Positions 25,632-34,349 of a DNA stretch of 64,000 bases are shown piece by piece. The position numbers and the translations under genes are program-made. Under the pieces are notes generated by a model. The model saw only the letters and a program-made list of their open reading frames with translations. It was not told the DNA's origin and searched no databases. Where the stretch lies: positions 62,001-126,000 of the forward strand of contig DASRER010000020.1 in NCBI GenBank assembly GCA_035651995.1, in the 5' to 3' direction. This DNA is from Terriglobales bacterium (GTDB lineage: Bacteria > Acidobacteriota > Terriglobia > Terriglobales > Acidobacteriaceae). Each line of letters starts with the position of its first letter. Position 1 is the first letter of the stretch.

Positions 25632-26810
25632 TCAATATTTTCTTAACTGCTCCTTATACCCCTCAAAATTTCTCTTCGTCTCGTCGATGCTGTCGCCGCC
25701 GAACTTTTCCAGCGCGCAGCGCGCGAGCGTCAGCGCGACCATCGCTTCGGCGCCCACCCCCGCCGCCGGCACCACGCACACGTCCGAGCGCTCGTACGCC
25801 GCCTTCACCGGCTCGCGCGTGGCGAAATCCACCGACTCCAGAGGACGCCGCAGCGTCGAGATCGGCTTCAGGTAGCCGCGCACCACAACGTCTTCGCCGT
25901 TCGAGATGCCGCCCTCGATGCCGCCGGCTCGATTCGCCGCCCGCGTGAAGCCGGTAAAGCCGCCGCTCGACTTGTGGTATCCGATGCTGTCATGCACCGC
26001 CGAGCCCATCGAGCCGGCCGCCGTCACGCCCGCGCCGATCTCCACCGCCTTCACCGCCTGCAATGACATCACCGCGCCGGCCAGCAGCGCATCGAGCCGC
26101 TCGTCCCAGTTGGCATAGGTGCCCAGCCCCGGCGGCACCCCGTGCGCCACGACTTCGAAAACGCCGCCAACCGAATCGCCCGTCTTGAGCGCCGCGTCCA
26201 CTTCCGCCTTCATGCGCTGTTCGGATTCGCGGTCGCCACAGTTCAGCAGGACCTCGTCGCGCTTGGCCAGCTCGCGCAGCGTGTCGAACGAAACCTCCTG
26301 CTGCGAGGTTGCCGCCCCACCCACGGCGACCACGTGGCTCAGGACTTCGATGCCGAGTTCGGCGAGGAACTGCTTGGCGATTGCGCCCGCCGCCACGCGC
26401 GCCGCGCTCTCGCGTGCCGACGCCCGCTCCAGCACGTACCGCGCCTCGGCAAAGTTGTACTTCAGCGCGCCGGCCAGGTCGGCGTGTCCGGGACGCGGCG
26501 ACGCCACCTTCTTATGCTTCGCCTGGTCGCCCGGCCCCACCGGCAGCGACTCCTGCCAGTTTTTCCAGTCGCGGTTCTCCAGCAACAGCGCGATGGGCGA
26601 GCCGATCGTCTGCCCATGGCGCACGCCGGAGAGAATCCGCGCCCGGTCCTGCTCGATCTTCATTCGCCCGCCGCGGCCGTAGCCCTGCTGCCGCCGCCAC
26701 AGCTCGCGGTCGATGACCGTCTGGTCCACCCGCAATCCGGCAGGCAAGCCTGACAGCCAGGCCACCAGCGCCTCGCCATGCGATTCCCCGGCGGTAACGA
26801 AACGTAACAT
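25632..26810 (-). CDS. aroC: Chorismate synthase
   Basis: A 392-residue enzyme that converts 5-enolpyruvylshikimate-3-phosphate to chorismate using reduced FMN, the last common step of aromatic synthesis. The start (MLRFVTAGESHGEALVAWLSG) is the classical first motif; the second, GRMKIEQDRARILSGVRHG, and the later RPGHADLAGALKYNF follow, as do the Arg-rich FMN region (RASARESAARVAAG) and the C-terminal DVCVVPAAGVGAEAMVALTLA. It heads the minus-strand run aroC, def, folK. It is a monofunctional bacterial type with no flavin reductase domain. Confidence 0.97.
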   Translation of the reverse strand: MLRFVTAGESHGEALVAWLSGLPAGLRVDQTVIDRELWRRQQGYGRGGRMKIEQDRARILSGVRHGQTIGSPIALLLENRDWKNWQESLPVGPGDQAKHKKVASPRPGHADLAGALKYNFAEARYVLERASARESAARVAAGAIAKQFLAELGIEVLSHVVAVGGAATSQQEVSFDTLRELAKRDEVLLNCGDRESEQRMKAEVDAALKTGDSVGGVFEVVAHGVPPGLGTYANWDERLDALLAGAVMSLQAVKAVEIGAGVTAAGSMGSAVHDSIGYHKSSGGFTGFTRAANRAGGIEGGISNGEDVVVRGYLKPISTLRRPLESVDFATREPVKAAYERSDVCVVPAAGVGAEAMVALTLARCALEKFGGDSIDETKRNFEGYKEQLRKY

Positions 26811-27250
26811 CTGCTTTTATCGGAAGCGGCGCGCAACGCGCCCGCAAAACAGGTGATTGTATCTGAACCGCTTCCCGCCTCCGCCTTCCCCTTTCCGATC
26901 TCGCCCTTCTCCCCTTTCCGCTATAAGCGAACCTGGAAACGCCGAGCGCGGGGCCACCTGCCTGGTCTTAAGTTTTTGCATGTTTCATTTTGCGTCTTGC
27001 ATTGATTTTTTCCGCTGCTCCGCGGTCGCCTTGTACCGGATCGCGCGTACATGTCCCCGAACGAATGAAGTACTAAGCCTTTCGGCTTAGTACCACACAG
27101 GTAAACATATCAACTCCGTTCTGGACTCGCCTGAGAAAAACTCGTAAAATGGCCAGTAATCCAGCCACTTCGCCGTTAACTGTGTAGTAATCTGCGCTCG
27201 GCACGTACGCAGATTTTCTGCACACCTCATATCAAACACCTGGGAGCCCG
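26811..27250. other. Intergenic region upstream of the histidine kinase gene
   Basis: About 440 bases, more AT-rich than the coding parts, separating divergent aroC and the sensor kinase gene. It contains a perfect hairpin (27070-27093) and a ribosome-binding site GGGAG just before 27251. No ORF here is convincing, and no riboswitch family is recognised. Confidence 0.5.
27070..27093. other. Perfect hairpin GTACTAAGCC-TTTC-GGCTTAGTAC
   Basis: GTACTAAGCC (27070-27079) and GGCTTAGTAC (27084-27093) form a 10-base-pair stem around TTTC. It lies 158 bases before the kinase start and 260 bases from aroC; no T tract follows. It could be an operator dyad, a regulatory RNA hairpin or part of a repeat. 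Confidence 0.6.
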
Positions 27251-28927
27251 ATGTCCCCCGCTTTGCCCCTGAAAGAAAGTGCGCGTCAACTCATCAGCGA
27301 GGTCGCACGCGCGCTGGAGCCGCGGTTCGGACAAATCACCGAGAGCTGGCGCGAGCAGGTGGTTCGCGAGTTCGGTTTCGACCCGCGCACGGTGGCGGCG
27401 CTCAAGCGCGTCACCATCGATACCGGCGCCTCGTACTTTCGCGCGGGCGATTTCGCCTCCTTCTTCGAGAACGTGCACTACTTCGGCACGCGCCTGTCAA
27501 AACTCGACGTCGACACCCGCGCCGTCGACCGCTGCCTGGAGATTTACCAGAACCTGTGCGAGCCCTGGCTGACCGAGTCCTTCGGCGAGCGCCGCGCCGA
27601 TGCCGTCGGCGCGCTCGACATGCTTTCCTCGGCCACGTTCGTCGCCGTCTCCGGCGCCTACTTCGATTCCAAGTCCGCCGAGTCGGCCGCGCTGCTCGCC
27701 GTCCTCGAAGCCGAACTTTCCGCGTCCGATCTGAACACGCTGCTGCACGACACCCTGCTCTACACCGCGCGTACCTTCGATGCCGCGTTTGGCGTGCTGC
27801 TGCTGCTCGATGAGGAAGCCGCCGCGCTCACCATTTCCGGCGTGACCGGCACGGCCGTGGCCGAGATGGGCAACACGGTCCCGCTGTCCGATCCGCTGGC
27901 CGGACAGATCGCGCAGAGCCGCGAAGCGCAGATCGTGCTCGATACCACCGCCGACCAGCGCGTGACCACGCCCGCGCTCCGGCAGAAGCCGCACAGCCTC
28001 TGGGCGGTGCCGCTCAAGGACACGCGCGACCGGCTCGCCGGCGTCCTCCTGCTCGGCTTCGACAAGACCTATTACGAATGGCTGCCGCGCGAGCGCCAGC
28101 TCATGCAGGCCATGGGCGACCGCATTGCGCTCGCCATGGAGCGCGCCCGCATGACCGACGCGCTGCGCGAGCGCGAAGCGCTGATCGCGCGCCTTTCCGC
28201 GCACCTGTTGACCGCGCAGGAAGAGGAGCGCAAGCGCATCAGCCGCGAACTGCACGACGAAACCGGCCAGGCGCTCATGGTGATCCGGCTGTATCTCAGC
28301 ATGCTCGACGGCATCGTCAAGCCGCAGCCGGCGCACAGCAAGATCCGTGAAACCGTCGACGTGGTGGACCGCACCATCGAGGGCATCCGCCGCATCATCG
28401 CCAAGCTCTCGCCGTTGCTGCTGGAGGAGCTCGGGCTCGTCGCCGCCATCCGCAAGGAAGCCAAGGAGCTCACCAAGAACACCGGCGTCCGCGCGCGCGT
28501 GGTGGTGGGCGACGAAATCGGCCGCCTTCCCGCGGGCATGGAAGCGGCCATTTACCGAATCGTGCAGGAAGCGCTGCACAACGTGGCCAAGCACGCCCAG
28601 GCCCGCACCGTCACCGTGCAGATGTGGCGTGAGAACAACGGCCTCCGGCTGCTGATTGACGACGACGGTATCGGCATGGCCGCGGCGTCACAAAAGAGCA
28701 GCTCTCGCGGCCACTCCTTCGGAGTGGCTGGTATCAAAGAAAGAGTCAACCTGATGGGAGGCGCGCTGCGCATCACCTCAGGCAAAGGCAAAGGTACAAG
28801 AATAGAAATCACACTCCCCACGGCGCAACCGCTCCGCGCGCTGAAGGCGGCTTCCCCGGCAGTTGCCGCGGCCGCATTGGCGCTGGGCGCGGGGGCGACG
28901 CAAGGTACAGCGAATGCCAAAAATTAA
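27251..28927 (+). CDS. Sensor histidine kinase (GAF plus HisKA_3, NarX-type)
   Basis: A 558-residue soluble-looking sensor kinase. An N-terminal helical region of about 150 residues is followed by a GAF-like sensor domain (about 155-300) and then by the HisKA_3 dimerisation helix EEERKRISRELHDETGQALM with the phospho-acceptor His335. The ATPase domain is complete: IYRIVQEALHNVAKHAQA (N box), DDDGIGM (G1), and GVAGIKERVNLMGG. No membrane segment is visible, so the signal is probably cytoplasmic. The C-terminal 30 residues are Ala-rich and may be dispensable. It overlaps the response regulator gene by 14 bases. Confidence 0.93.
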   Translation: MSPALPLKESARQLISEVARALEPRFGQITESWREQVVREFGFDPRTVAALKRVTIDTGASYFRAGDFASFFENVHYFGTRLSKLDVDTRAVDRCLEIYQNLCEPWLTESFGERRADAVGALDMLSSATFVAVSGAYFDSKSAESAALLAVLEAELSASDLNTLLHDTLLYTARTFDAAFGVLLLLDEEAAALTISGVTGTAVAEMGNTVPLSDPLAGQIAQSREAQIVLDTTADQRVTTPALRQKPHSLWAVPLKDTRDRLAGVLLLGFDKTYYEWLPRERQLMQAMGDRIALAMERARMTDALREREALIARLSAHLLTAQEEERKRISRELHDETGQALMVIRLYLSMLDGIVKPQPAHSKIRETVDVVDRTIEGIRRIIAKLSPLLLEELGLVAAIRKEAKELTKNTGVRARVVVGDEIGRLPAGMEAAIYRIVQEALHNVAKHAQARTVTVQMWRENNGLRLLIDDDGIGMAAASQKSSSRGHSFGVAGIKERVNLMGGALRITSGKGKGTRIEITLPTAQPLRALKAASPAVAAAALALGAGATQGTANAKN

Positions 28928-29579
28928 ATGTCTTCTGGTGGATGATCACACATTGTTCCGGCAGGGCGTTCGTCGCCTGCTGGAAAGCGAAAGCGACTTT
29001 GAGGTGGTTGGCGAAGCGCCCGACGCGGGCGAAGCGGTGGAGAAGGCGCGCGATCTGCGCCCCGACATCGTGCTCATGGACATCGGCATGCCCGGCCTCT
29101 CGTCATTCGAAGCGGCGCGCCACATCCGCAAGAACCGGCCCGAAACCAAGGTCCTGTTCCTCACCATGTACGAAGACGAGGACTACCTCGTCCAGTGCCT
29201 CGAAGTCGGCGCCGCCGGCTACGTGCTCAAGGACACGCCCGCGCCGCAGTTGGTCACCGCCGTGCGCGACGTCTACCGCGGCGGCAAATACCTCAGCTCG
29301 CAGGTGCTCGGCAAACTTGTCGAAGACTTCCGCGCGCGCGTGCGCGATGCGCGCATGCGTCCGCGGATTTCGACCCTCACTCCCCGTGAGCGCGAAATCC
29401 TCAAGCTGCTCGCCGAAGGCAATTCGGTGAAGGAAATCGCCGTGCTGCTGGGCCTGAGCGTGAAGACCGTGGAAGCGCACAAGTTCAACCTGATGCGCAA
29501 GCTCGACATCCACAACAAGGCGCAGCTGGTGACTTACGCCATCCAGAAGAAGATCATCAAGATTCCCGTGAACCAGTAA
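28914..29579 (+). CDS. LuxR/NarL family response regulator
   Basis: A 221-residue response regulator. The receiver domain has the acidic pair DD (10-11), the phosphorylation site Asp56 (VLMDIGMPG) and the switch Thr/Lys further on (LFLTMYED, LKDTPAP). The LuxR-type helix-turn-helix near the end reads LTPREREILKLLAEGNSVKE followed by IAVLLGLSVKTVEAHKFNLM. The ATG at 28914 overlaps the kinase stop by 14 bases, so both are translated together as one two-component pair. The target genes are unknown; none adjacent shows a clear link. Confidence 0.93.
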   Translation: MPKIKCLLVDDHTLFRQGVRRLLESESDFEVVGEAPDAGEAVEKARDLRPDIVLMDIGMPGLSSFEAARHIRKNRPETKVLFLTMYEDEDYLVQCLEVGAAGYVLKDTPAPQLVTAVRDVYRGGKYLSSQVLGKLVEDFRARVRDARMRPRISTLTPREREILKLLAEGNSVKEIAVLLGLSVKTVEAHKFNLMRKLDIHNKAQLVTYAIQKKIIKIPVNQ

Positions 29580-29592
29580 GCGCGACCGTGCT

Positions 29593-29630
29593 CCACGTTC
29601 CGCGCCGCGTTCGTTGCGGCGCCAGCGTGG
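29593..29630. terminator. Hairpin between convergent genes
   Basis: CCACG with GCGCCGC on one side pairs with GCGGCGC and CGTGG on the other, around GTTCGTT. It is between the response regulator and rhomboid genes and has no T tract; a termination role is likely but unproven. Confidence 0.4.
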
Positions 29631-29636
29631 GGTTCG

Positions 29637-31049
29637 TCATTGCGCGGTGGAAGTCTGCTTTCGCGGCGCTGTAAGCTTTTCGCGCAGCTCCATGCTGCGC
29701 TCCAGCGCCTGCTGCGCTTCCAACTGCATTCCTTTTCCCTTGTAGGCCTGCGCGATGCCGAAGTGCGCGTCCGGATTCTCCGGCTGGAGCTGCGCCCATT
29801 CCTGGTAGGTGCGCAGCGCGTCGTCATATTTGCGCGCACCCAGATACGCGGCGCCAAGAAAGCTGTACGTAAGCGGGTAACTCCGATCCAGCGCCTGCGC
29901 GCGCTTGTAAGCTTCGATCGCTCCGTCGGTATCGCCCGTGCGGGCCAGCGCAACGCCGAGATTGATTTGCGCCGGCACAAAGTTGGGTGCGAGCGTGGCA
30001 ACCCGGCGATACGCGTCCAGCGCCTCCGCGACTTTGTCCTGCGCCAGGTAGATTTCGCCCAGCGCGGTCCAGCCCTCCACGGAGCTGGCGTCAAGCTCGG
30101 TCCCGCGCTTCAGCGCGGCCAGCGCCGGTTCCGGCTGTGCGTTCATCGCATACGCGCGCCCCAACTTCACCCAGTACGCGGCGGTGTTGGGCCGCGCCTT
30201 CACCACTTCCCGCAGTTCGTCGATCGCCAGCGCGCGCTGGTTGCGCGACTCGGCCCGCAGCGCCCGGTCGAGATGAATGACGTATGCCTCAACCCGCCGC
30301 ACCGTGAGGAACACCGCGACGAGCGCCACGCCGAGCAGCGCCATGTCGCGCCGCCGCGCTGAAGGACTGCCGCGCTCGGTGGCGCGGTTCATCAGCGCGC
30401 CAATCAGCGCGCCCGAGAGCAGGCCGCCAAGGTGCGCGGCATTGTCAACCCCGCCACGGACCGCGCCGAAGATCACGTTGAACAGCGTGAAGGCGGTCAG
30501 GCTGCTCAGCACCGGCTTCACCACTTCGTGCGGCAGCTCGAGCTTGCCGAACTTGAACGTTACCAGCAGCGCGCCGACCACGCCGAAGATCGCGCCCGAA
30601 GCGCCGGCGCTCGGCGTGAACGGATGCCACGCGGCGCTGGCCACGCTCCCGGCAGCGCCGGTGAACAGGTACAGGAACAGGTACGTCGCACGCCCGTAGA
30701 TATGTTCCGCGAGCTGGCCGGCGTTCCACAGCGACCACATGTTCACCGCGATGTGGACAACGCCGATGTGCACGAAGACGCTGGCCAACAGCCGCCACCA
30801 ATCGCGGTCCAGCGTCAGCGTGCCCAGGTTCGCGCCCCAGCGCAGCAGCTGCTGCGCGGTGGGCTGCGTCAGCGAGACGCCGCGCGCCATCATCAGCAGG
30901 AATACCAGCACGTTGATCGCGATCAGCGCCCTGGTGACGGGAAACGAAGCCGCGTGTGCCTGAGCTGTGGCCGGTTCACTGCACGCCGCGCAGATGTTGA
31001 TGGGCGAGCCGGCGGCAAGCTCTCGCCCGCAGTTCAGGCAATTGGGCAT
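29637..31049 (-). CDS. Rhomboid protease with N-terminal zinc ribbon and C-terminal TPR repeats
   Basis: A 470-residue three-part protein. The head is a zinc ribbon (CLNCGRE...INICAAC, residues 4-23). The rhomboid intramembrane protease domain follows, with the HIAVNMW region (His99, Asn103), catalytic Ser151 in GASGA and catalytic His206 in DNAAHLGG. About five TPR-type helical pairs follow from residue 275 (for example AAYWVKLGRAYAMNAQPEPA). Catalytic residues are intact, so it is an active serine protease that cuts membrane proteins. TPR repeats after a rhomboid core may recruit substrates; this fusion is found in several soil bacteria. Substrates are unknown. Confidence 0.93.
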   Translation of the reverse strand: MPNCLNCGRELAAGSPINICAACSEPATAQAHAASFPVTRALIAINVLVFLLMMARGVSLTQPTAQQLLRWGANLGTLTLDRDWWRLLASVFVHIGVVHIAVNMWSLWNAGQLAEHIYGRATYLFLYLFTGAAGSVASAAWHPFTPSAGASGAIFGVVGALLVTFKFGKLELPHEVVKPVLSSLTAFTLFNVIFGAVRGGVDNAAHLGGLLSGALIGALMNRATERGSPSARRRDMALLGVALVAVFLTVRRVEAYVIHLDRALRAESRNQRALAIDELREVVKARPNTAAYWVKLGRAYAMNAQPEPALAALKRGTELDASSVEGWTALGEIYLAQDKVAEALDAYRRVATLAPNFVPAQINLGVALARTGDTDGAIEAYKRAQALDRSYPLTYSFLGAAYLGARKYDDALRTYQEWAQLQPENPDAHFGIAQAYKGKGMQLEAQQALERSMELREKLTAPRKQTSTAQ

Positions 31050-31105
31050 AAAGCGCGGGACGCGCCGCGCACATGTCGATTGAACCAGAAAGCCGGTGGT
31101 GAATG

Positions 31106-31813
31106 CTACCGCTCAGTGCCGGCGTTTTCCGGCACGGCCAGTTCGGCGAGCGTGGCGAGGTCGCGAACTTCCAGGTCGAAGCGTGCGCTGGCAGGCGGCG
31201 CGCCGTCAGGCTGTCCCTTGCGGCGGTTCACCCACACGGTGGTGAAGCCCATCGCCTTCGCCGGCGCGTGATCGTGGTAGAGGCTGCGCGCCACGTGCAG
31301 GATTTCCTCCTTCGGCAGCGCGAGCCGCCGCAGCGCCAGCTCGAAGTTGTTGCGCGAGGGCTTGTAGCTTCCCGCCTGCTGCGCCGTGATCACGTCTTTG
31401 AACGGCACTTCCAGCAGGCGCGCCGAATGCGCGAACAGGTCATCGTCGATGTTCGAGATCACGGCCAGCGCGAAGCGCGCGTGCAGCCGGCGCAGCGCCG
31501 CGACCGTATCGGGAAACGGCTGCCAGCGCGCGATCGATTCCGCCAGCGACGCGCGCTCCGCCTCCGTCGGTGTAAAGCCGAGCCGCGCGCCGAAACCTGC
31601 GACGACGCCGCCCAGGATTTCGCGGTAGCGGCGATAGTTGCCGCGCTCGGCCTCGCTCTCCAGTTCGGCGTACAGCCGCAGGATTGCGGCGTCGTCGAGC
31701 TGCTTGCCGTGCGCGGCGAGAATGGGCCGCAGCGCGCCGAGAATGCCGCTCTCCCAGTCGATCAGCGTGCCGTAGCAGTCGAAGGTGAGGATGCGAAAAC
31801 GGGAAAAGTTCAC
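31106..31813 (-). CDS. HAD-superfamily hydrolase (haloacid dehalogenase type II-like)
   Basis: A 235-residue HAD-like hydrolase. Motif I is LTFDCYGTLIDW with nucleophile Asp and acid Asp replaced by Tyr in the +2 position (DCYGT), which is the form seen in 2-haloacid dehalogenase-like enzymes. Motif II is VISNID, motif III the conserved Lys in YKPSRNNF, and motif IV the acidic YHDHAPAKAMGF. The start is placed at a GTG (31813, reads MNFSRFRIL) because the ATG at 31834 lies inside the repeat element and adds only repeat-coded residues. Whether it is a dehalogenase or a phosphatase cannot be decided. Confidence 0.85.
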   Translation of the reverse strand: MNFSRFRILTFDCYGTLIDWESGILGALRPILAAHGKQLDDAAILRLYAELESEAERGNYRRYREILGGVVAGFGARLGFTPTEAERASLAESIARWQPFPDTVAALRRLHARFALAVISNIDDDLFAHSARLLEVPFKDVITAQQAGSYKPSRNNFELALRRLALPKEEILHVARSLYHDHAPAKAMGFTTVWVNRRKGQPDGAPPASARFDLEVRDLATLAELAVPENAGTER

Positions 31814-31815
31814 AG

Positions 31816-31888
31816 TTCTCAGTCTACAGTTCACGGTGAAACCCGTGAACCATGGGCCGTGAAACCGTGGACCGAGAACTGAGAACTA
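31816..31888. repeat. Inverted heptad element (CAGTTCT type)
   Basis: The left array CAGTTCT, CAGTCTA, CAGTTCA, CGGTGAA faces CCGTGGA, CCGAGAA, CTGAGAA, CTAC. The TAG stop codon of the next minus-strand gene (31886-31888) lies inside the right array. Confidence 0.7.
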
Positions 31889-32560
31889 CTTCTTGATCTC
31901 CACCGGCGCGCCCAGCTTGAAGCTGAGGGCCGACTCAGCGGGCAGCACGATGTCTTTGTTGTCGGTGAAGGCCGAGCCCGCCGTTCCGGCGCCCGCGCCC
32001 GCCACCGCGCCGATGGCCGCGCCCTTGCCGCCGCCGGCGAGTCCGCCAATCAGAGCGCCCAGGCCGGCGCCGCCGCCAATCAGCGTCGCCGTGCGCTTGC
32101 CCTTTCCTTTCATCGCGCGGGAAATCGTGCCCGCCTGGATGGGATATGTCGTGCCGTCCACCACGATGGACTTCATGGCGATCTGGAGCGAGGCCGCGCC
32201 CTTGAAGCGTCCGCGGGCCTTGGCGCTGACCACTTCGCCGTTCACCGTCGCATCTTTCGGGATCGCCACCTTGCCGTCAACTTCCACCGGCTGCTCGACG
32301 TTCGCGGTGAACGAGTCGCCGGCGTTGCTGGTCTTCGATCCCAGTGACTGGTTCAGGCGCACGGTGATCACCGTGCCCGCGGGAACGGTGAGCTTGCTGC
32401 TGGTGAGCCGTTCCAGAACTCCCGGCTTGCTGGCGCTGCTTCCGCCCGCGGCGCCCGCTGACGACGAGGACGCGCTCTGGTCTTCCGGGGCCTTGCTGCA
32501 AGCGACGCCAACGGCCAGCGCCAGCAGCGCGATGAACAGGACTGCGCGACGAGTCTGCAT
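31886..32560 (-). CDS. Lipoprotein-like exported protein with Gly-rich 17-kDa-antigen-type region
   Basis: About 224 residues. The N-terminus (MQTRRAVLFIALLALAVGVACSK) is a lipoprotein-type signal, with Cys in GVACSK, although the -3 residue is Gly rather than Leu/Val. A Ser/Ala-rich linker follows, then a beta-rich region (TVPAGTVITVRLNQSLGSKT) and, near the C-terminus, a Gly-rich segment LIGGGAGLGALIGGLAGGGK of the 17-kDa surface-antigen type, where a hairpin of glycine-zipper repeats can insert in membranes. It is likely in the outer membrane or periplasm. I know no specific function. Confidence 0.75.
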   Translation of the reverse strand: MQTRRAVLFIALLALAVGVACSKAPEDQSASSSSAGAAGGSSASKPGVLERLTSSKLTVPAGTVITVRLNQSLGSKTSNAGDSFTANVEQPVEVDGKVAIPKDATVNGEVVSAKARGRFKGAASLQIAMKSIVVDGTTYPIQAGTISRAMKGKGKRTATLIGGGAGLGALIGGLAGGGKGAAIGAVAGAGAGTAGSAFTDNKDIVLPAESALSFKLGAPVEIKK

Positions 32561-32670
32561 ATCTTCCTCCCCCAAAATGAAGGCGAAGCAGCGTGACTTT
32601 GGGTTGTATCAGAAGCTCGCGATTCGGGCAATGTGATGGGGACATGAACCGGCGGGATCTCCGCACTGAG

Positions 32671-32746
32671 CGTTTTGGCGCTTGGCACTTGGCCGCCAAC
32701 GGCAATGCCCAAGGGCCAGATGCTGAGTGCCAATTGCCGACCGCCG
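32671..32746. repeat. Inverted heptad element (CACTTGG type)
   Basis: The left array CGTTTTGG, CGCTTGG, CACTTGG faces, on the minus strand, CGGTCGG, CAATTGG, CACTCAG around a 30-base middle. It precedes the aldo/keto reductase start. Confidence 0.55.
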
Positions 32747-32761
32747 TCTTACACTGGCGCG

Positions 32762-33886
32762 ATGCTCACCGGTTTCGCCACCTCGGACGGCACGGCGCGC
32801 TACGCGGCGCGATTTCCCCGGCTGCGCGACGCGGGCCACTTCCGCCGCGCGCAGCATGTTCCCGGCGCGGGCGAGTTGTGGCTGCCTTCCATCGGGCTCG
32901 GCACCTACCTTGGCGAGCCGACCGACGCGGCCGACGCGCAGTATGAAGCCGCTATCGCCGCCGCGCTCGCCGCCGGCGTCAACCTGCTTGATTCGGCCAT
33001 CAACTACCGGCACCAGCGCTCGGAGCGCAACATCGGCGCGGTGCTGGCACGGCAGATCAAGTCCGGCGAACTGGGCCGCGATGAGGTCGTGGTCTGCACC
33101 AAAGCGGGCTTCCTCAACTTCGACGGCGCGATGCCTGCCGATCCACGCGGATACCTCCGGCGCGAGTACGTCGAGACGGGCGTGCTCGATCCCGGAGAAC
33201 TCGCCGGCGGCATGCATTGCATGTCGCCCAGCTACATTGCGAACCAGTTGGAGCGCTCGCGGCACAACCTGGGACTGGAGACCATTGACGTTTTCTACGT
33301 CCACAATCCCGAGTCGCAGTTGGGAGAAGTGCCGCGCGAAGAGTTCTTCGATCGCCTGCGGCGCGCGTTCGTCTTCCTGGAAGGGGCCGTCGCCGAAGGA
33401 AAAATCCGCTGGTACGGCACGGCGACGTGGAACGCCTTCCGGGTGGCGCCGGAGGCCCGCGACTTCATCAACCTGGCCGACGTGCTGCGGGCGGCGCGCG
33501 CGGCCGGGGGCGACCGCCATCACTTCCGCTTCGTGCAGCTGCCCTTCAATCTCGGTCTGGCCGAGGCCTGGGGCCGCGCCAGCCACGACGCCGGCGATGG
33601 CGCTGTATCAGCCCTGGAATTCGCAAAGCGCGAGGGCATCGCGATTGTCGGCAGCGCGACGCTGATGCAGGGCAAACTGGCCGGCGGCCTGCCCGAATTC
33701 GTGCGCCGGAAACTGAAGACGAAGACCGATGCCGAAGCCGCCATACAGTTTTCCCGCTCGACCCCGGGCATGGCGACGGCGCTCATCGGCATGGGAACCC
33801 CGGCGCATGTGGCGTCAAACCTGGCCGTGGCCGGGATGCCGTTGGCCGCCGAGGCGGACTGGCGCAGCCTGTTCGATGGCCGCTGA
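32762..33886 (+). CDS. Aldo/keto reductase
   Basis: A 374-residue NADPH-dependent oxidoreductase with the TIM-barrel aldo/keto reductase fold. Clear parts are the N-terminal strand LPSIGLGTYLGEPTD, the catalytic Asp and Tyr in LLDSAINYRHQRSERNIG, the Lys in VVVCTKAGFLNF, the His in VFYVHNPESQLGE, and a C-terminal NADP region (IVGSATLMQGKLAG). There is an insertion of about 40 residues after VVCTKAGF (FDGAMPADPRGYLRREYVET). Start at ATG 32762, with a longer frame to 32675 unlikely. It stands alone between repeat elements; substrate unknown. Confidence 0.9.
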   Translation: MLTGFATSDGTARYAARFPRLRDAGHFRRAQHVPGAGELWLPSIGLGTYLGEPTDAADAQYEAAIAAALAAGVNLLDSAINYRHQRSERNIGAVLARQIKSGELGRDEVVVCTKAGFLNFDGAMPADPRGYLRREYVETGVLDPGELAGGMHCMSPSYIANQLERSRHNLGLETIDVFYVHNPESQLGEVPREEFFDRLRRAFVFLEGAVAEGKIRWYGTATWNAFRVAPEARDFINLADVLRAARAAGGDRHHFRFVQLPFNLGLAEAWGRASHDAGDGAVSALEFAKREGIAIVGSATLMQGKLAGGLPEFVRRKLKTKTDAEAAIQFSRSTPGMATALIGMGTPAHVASNLAVAGMPLAAEADWRSLFDGR

Positions 33887-34025
33887 CCTATACCCCTCCC
33901 CCTCGTCGGTAATGGAATGTTTGGGTTAGCGGTGGGGATCCGTCGGTGGTCCGTTGATCTAAAGGACTTACACGTAAGATCCGTTGTCCAAAGGAGTTAG
34001 CCGCGCGGACTTGTCAAAGAACGAA

Positions 34026-34089
34026 CCCAGCCTGTTGCAACCGCCCCAATGCAGTCAGTACCGGCATCGAGGGCAGACAACAGGCTGGG
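34026..34089. repeat. 12-bp inverted repeat with 40-base loop
   Basis: CCCAGCCTGTTG (34026-34037) and CAACAGGCTGGG (34078-34089) are exact complements. The loop contains no ORF. It may be a MITE-like remnant or a structured RNA. Confidence 0.5.
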
Positions 34090-34262
34090 CTGCTTCAAGG
34101 GTAGCAGTTTGGGTGGGGAGAATGGGAAGGCTGGCGGAATCTTTCTTGCGCGTGTTTGGAATGAGTTGCGTGGAATTTCGAGTTTGGGGGGCTTGACAGA
34201 TCTTCGTGCCGCCTCCTCTTTACGGTCCCTCTTTCACTGGCCTTGCAGCGCCTGAATGCCAT

Positions 34263-34291
34263 GCCGACGGGCGAGTGCGCCCGTCGCTACA
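34263..34291 (+). repeat. Short interspersed hairpin repeat, copy 2
   Basis: Reads GCCGACGGGCGAGTGCGCCC then GTCGCTACA. One base in the loop differs from copy 3 (36730). Confidence 0.6.
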
Positions 34292-34349
34292 CAATCGGGA
34301 TTCCGCGGGCGAAGTGACAAATCTCGACCACACACCGCGGGAGCTGTGC

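Larger units (their letters stand above)
33887..34349. other. Intergenic region with inverted and interspersed repeats
   Basis: About 460 bases without a gene. It holds TAAAGGACTTA and AAAGGAGTTAG half-sites (33960-34000), a 12-bp perfect inverted repeat (34026-34037 with 34078-34089) and copy 2 of the short hairpin repeat (34263). ORFs that cross it have no gene-like features. The mixture suggests accumulated repeats, possibly remnants of a mobile element. Confidence 0.45.

Noticed and set aside
26811-27250. Sigma-54 promoter upstream of the kinase gene
   Set aside because: CGGCACG near 27200 resembles a -24 box but no GC of a -12 box follows at the right distance.
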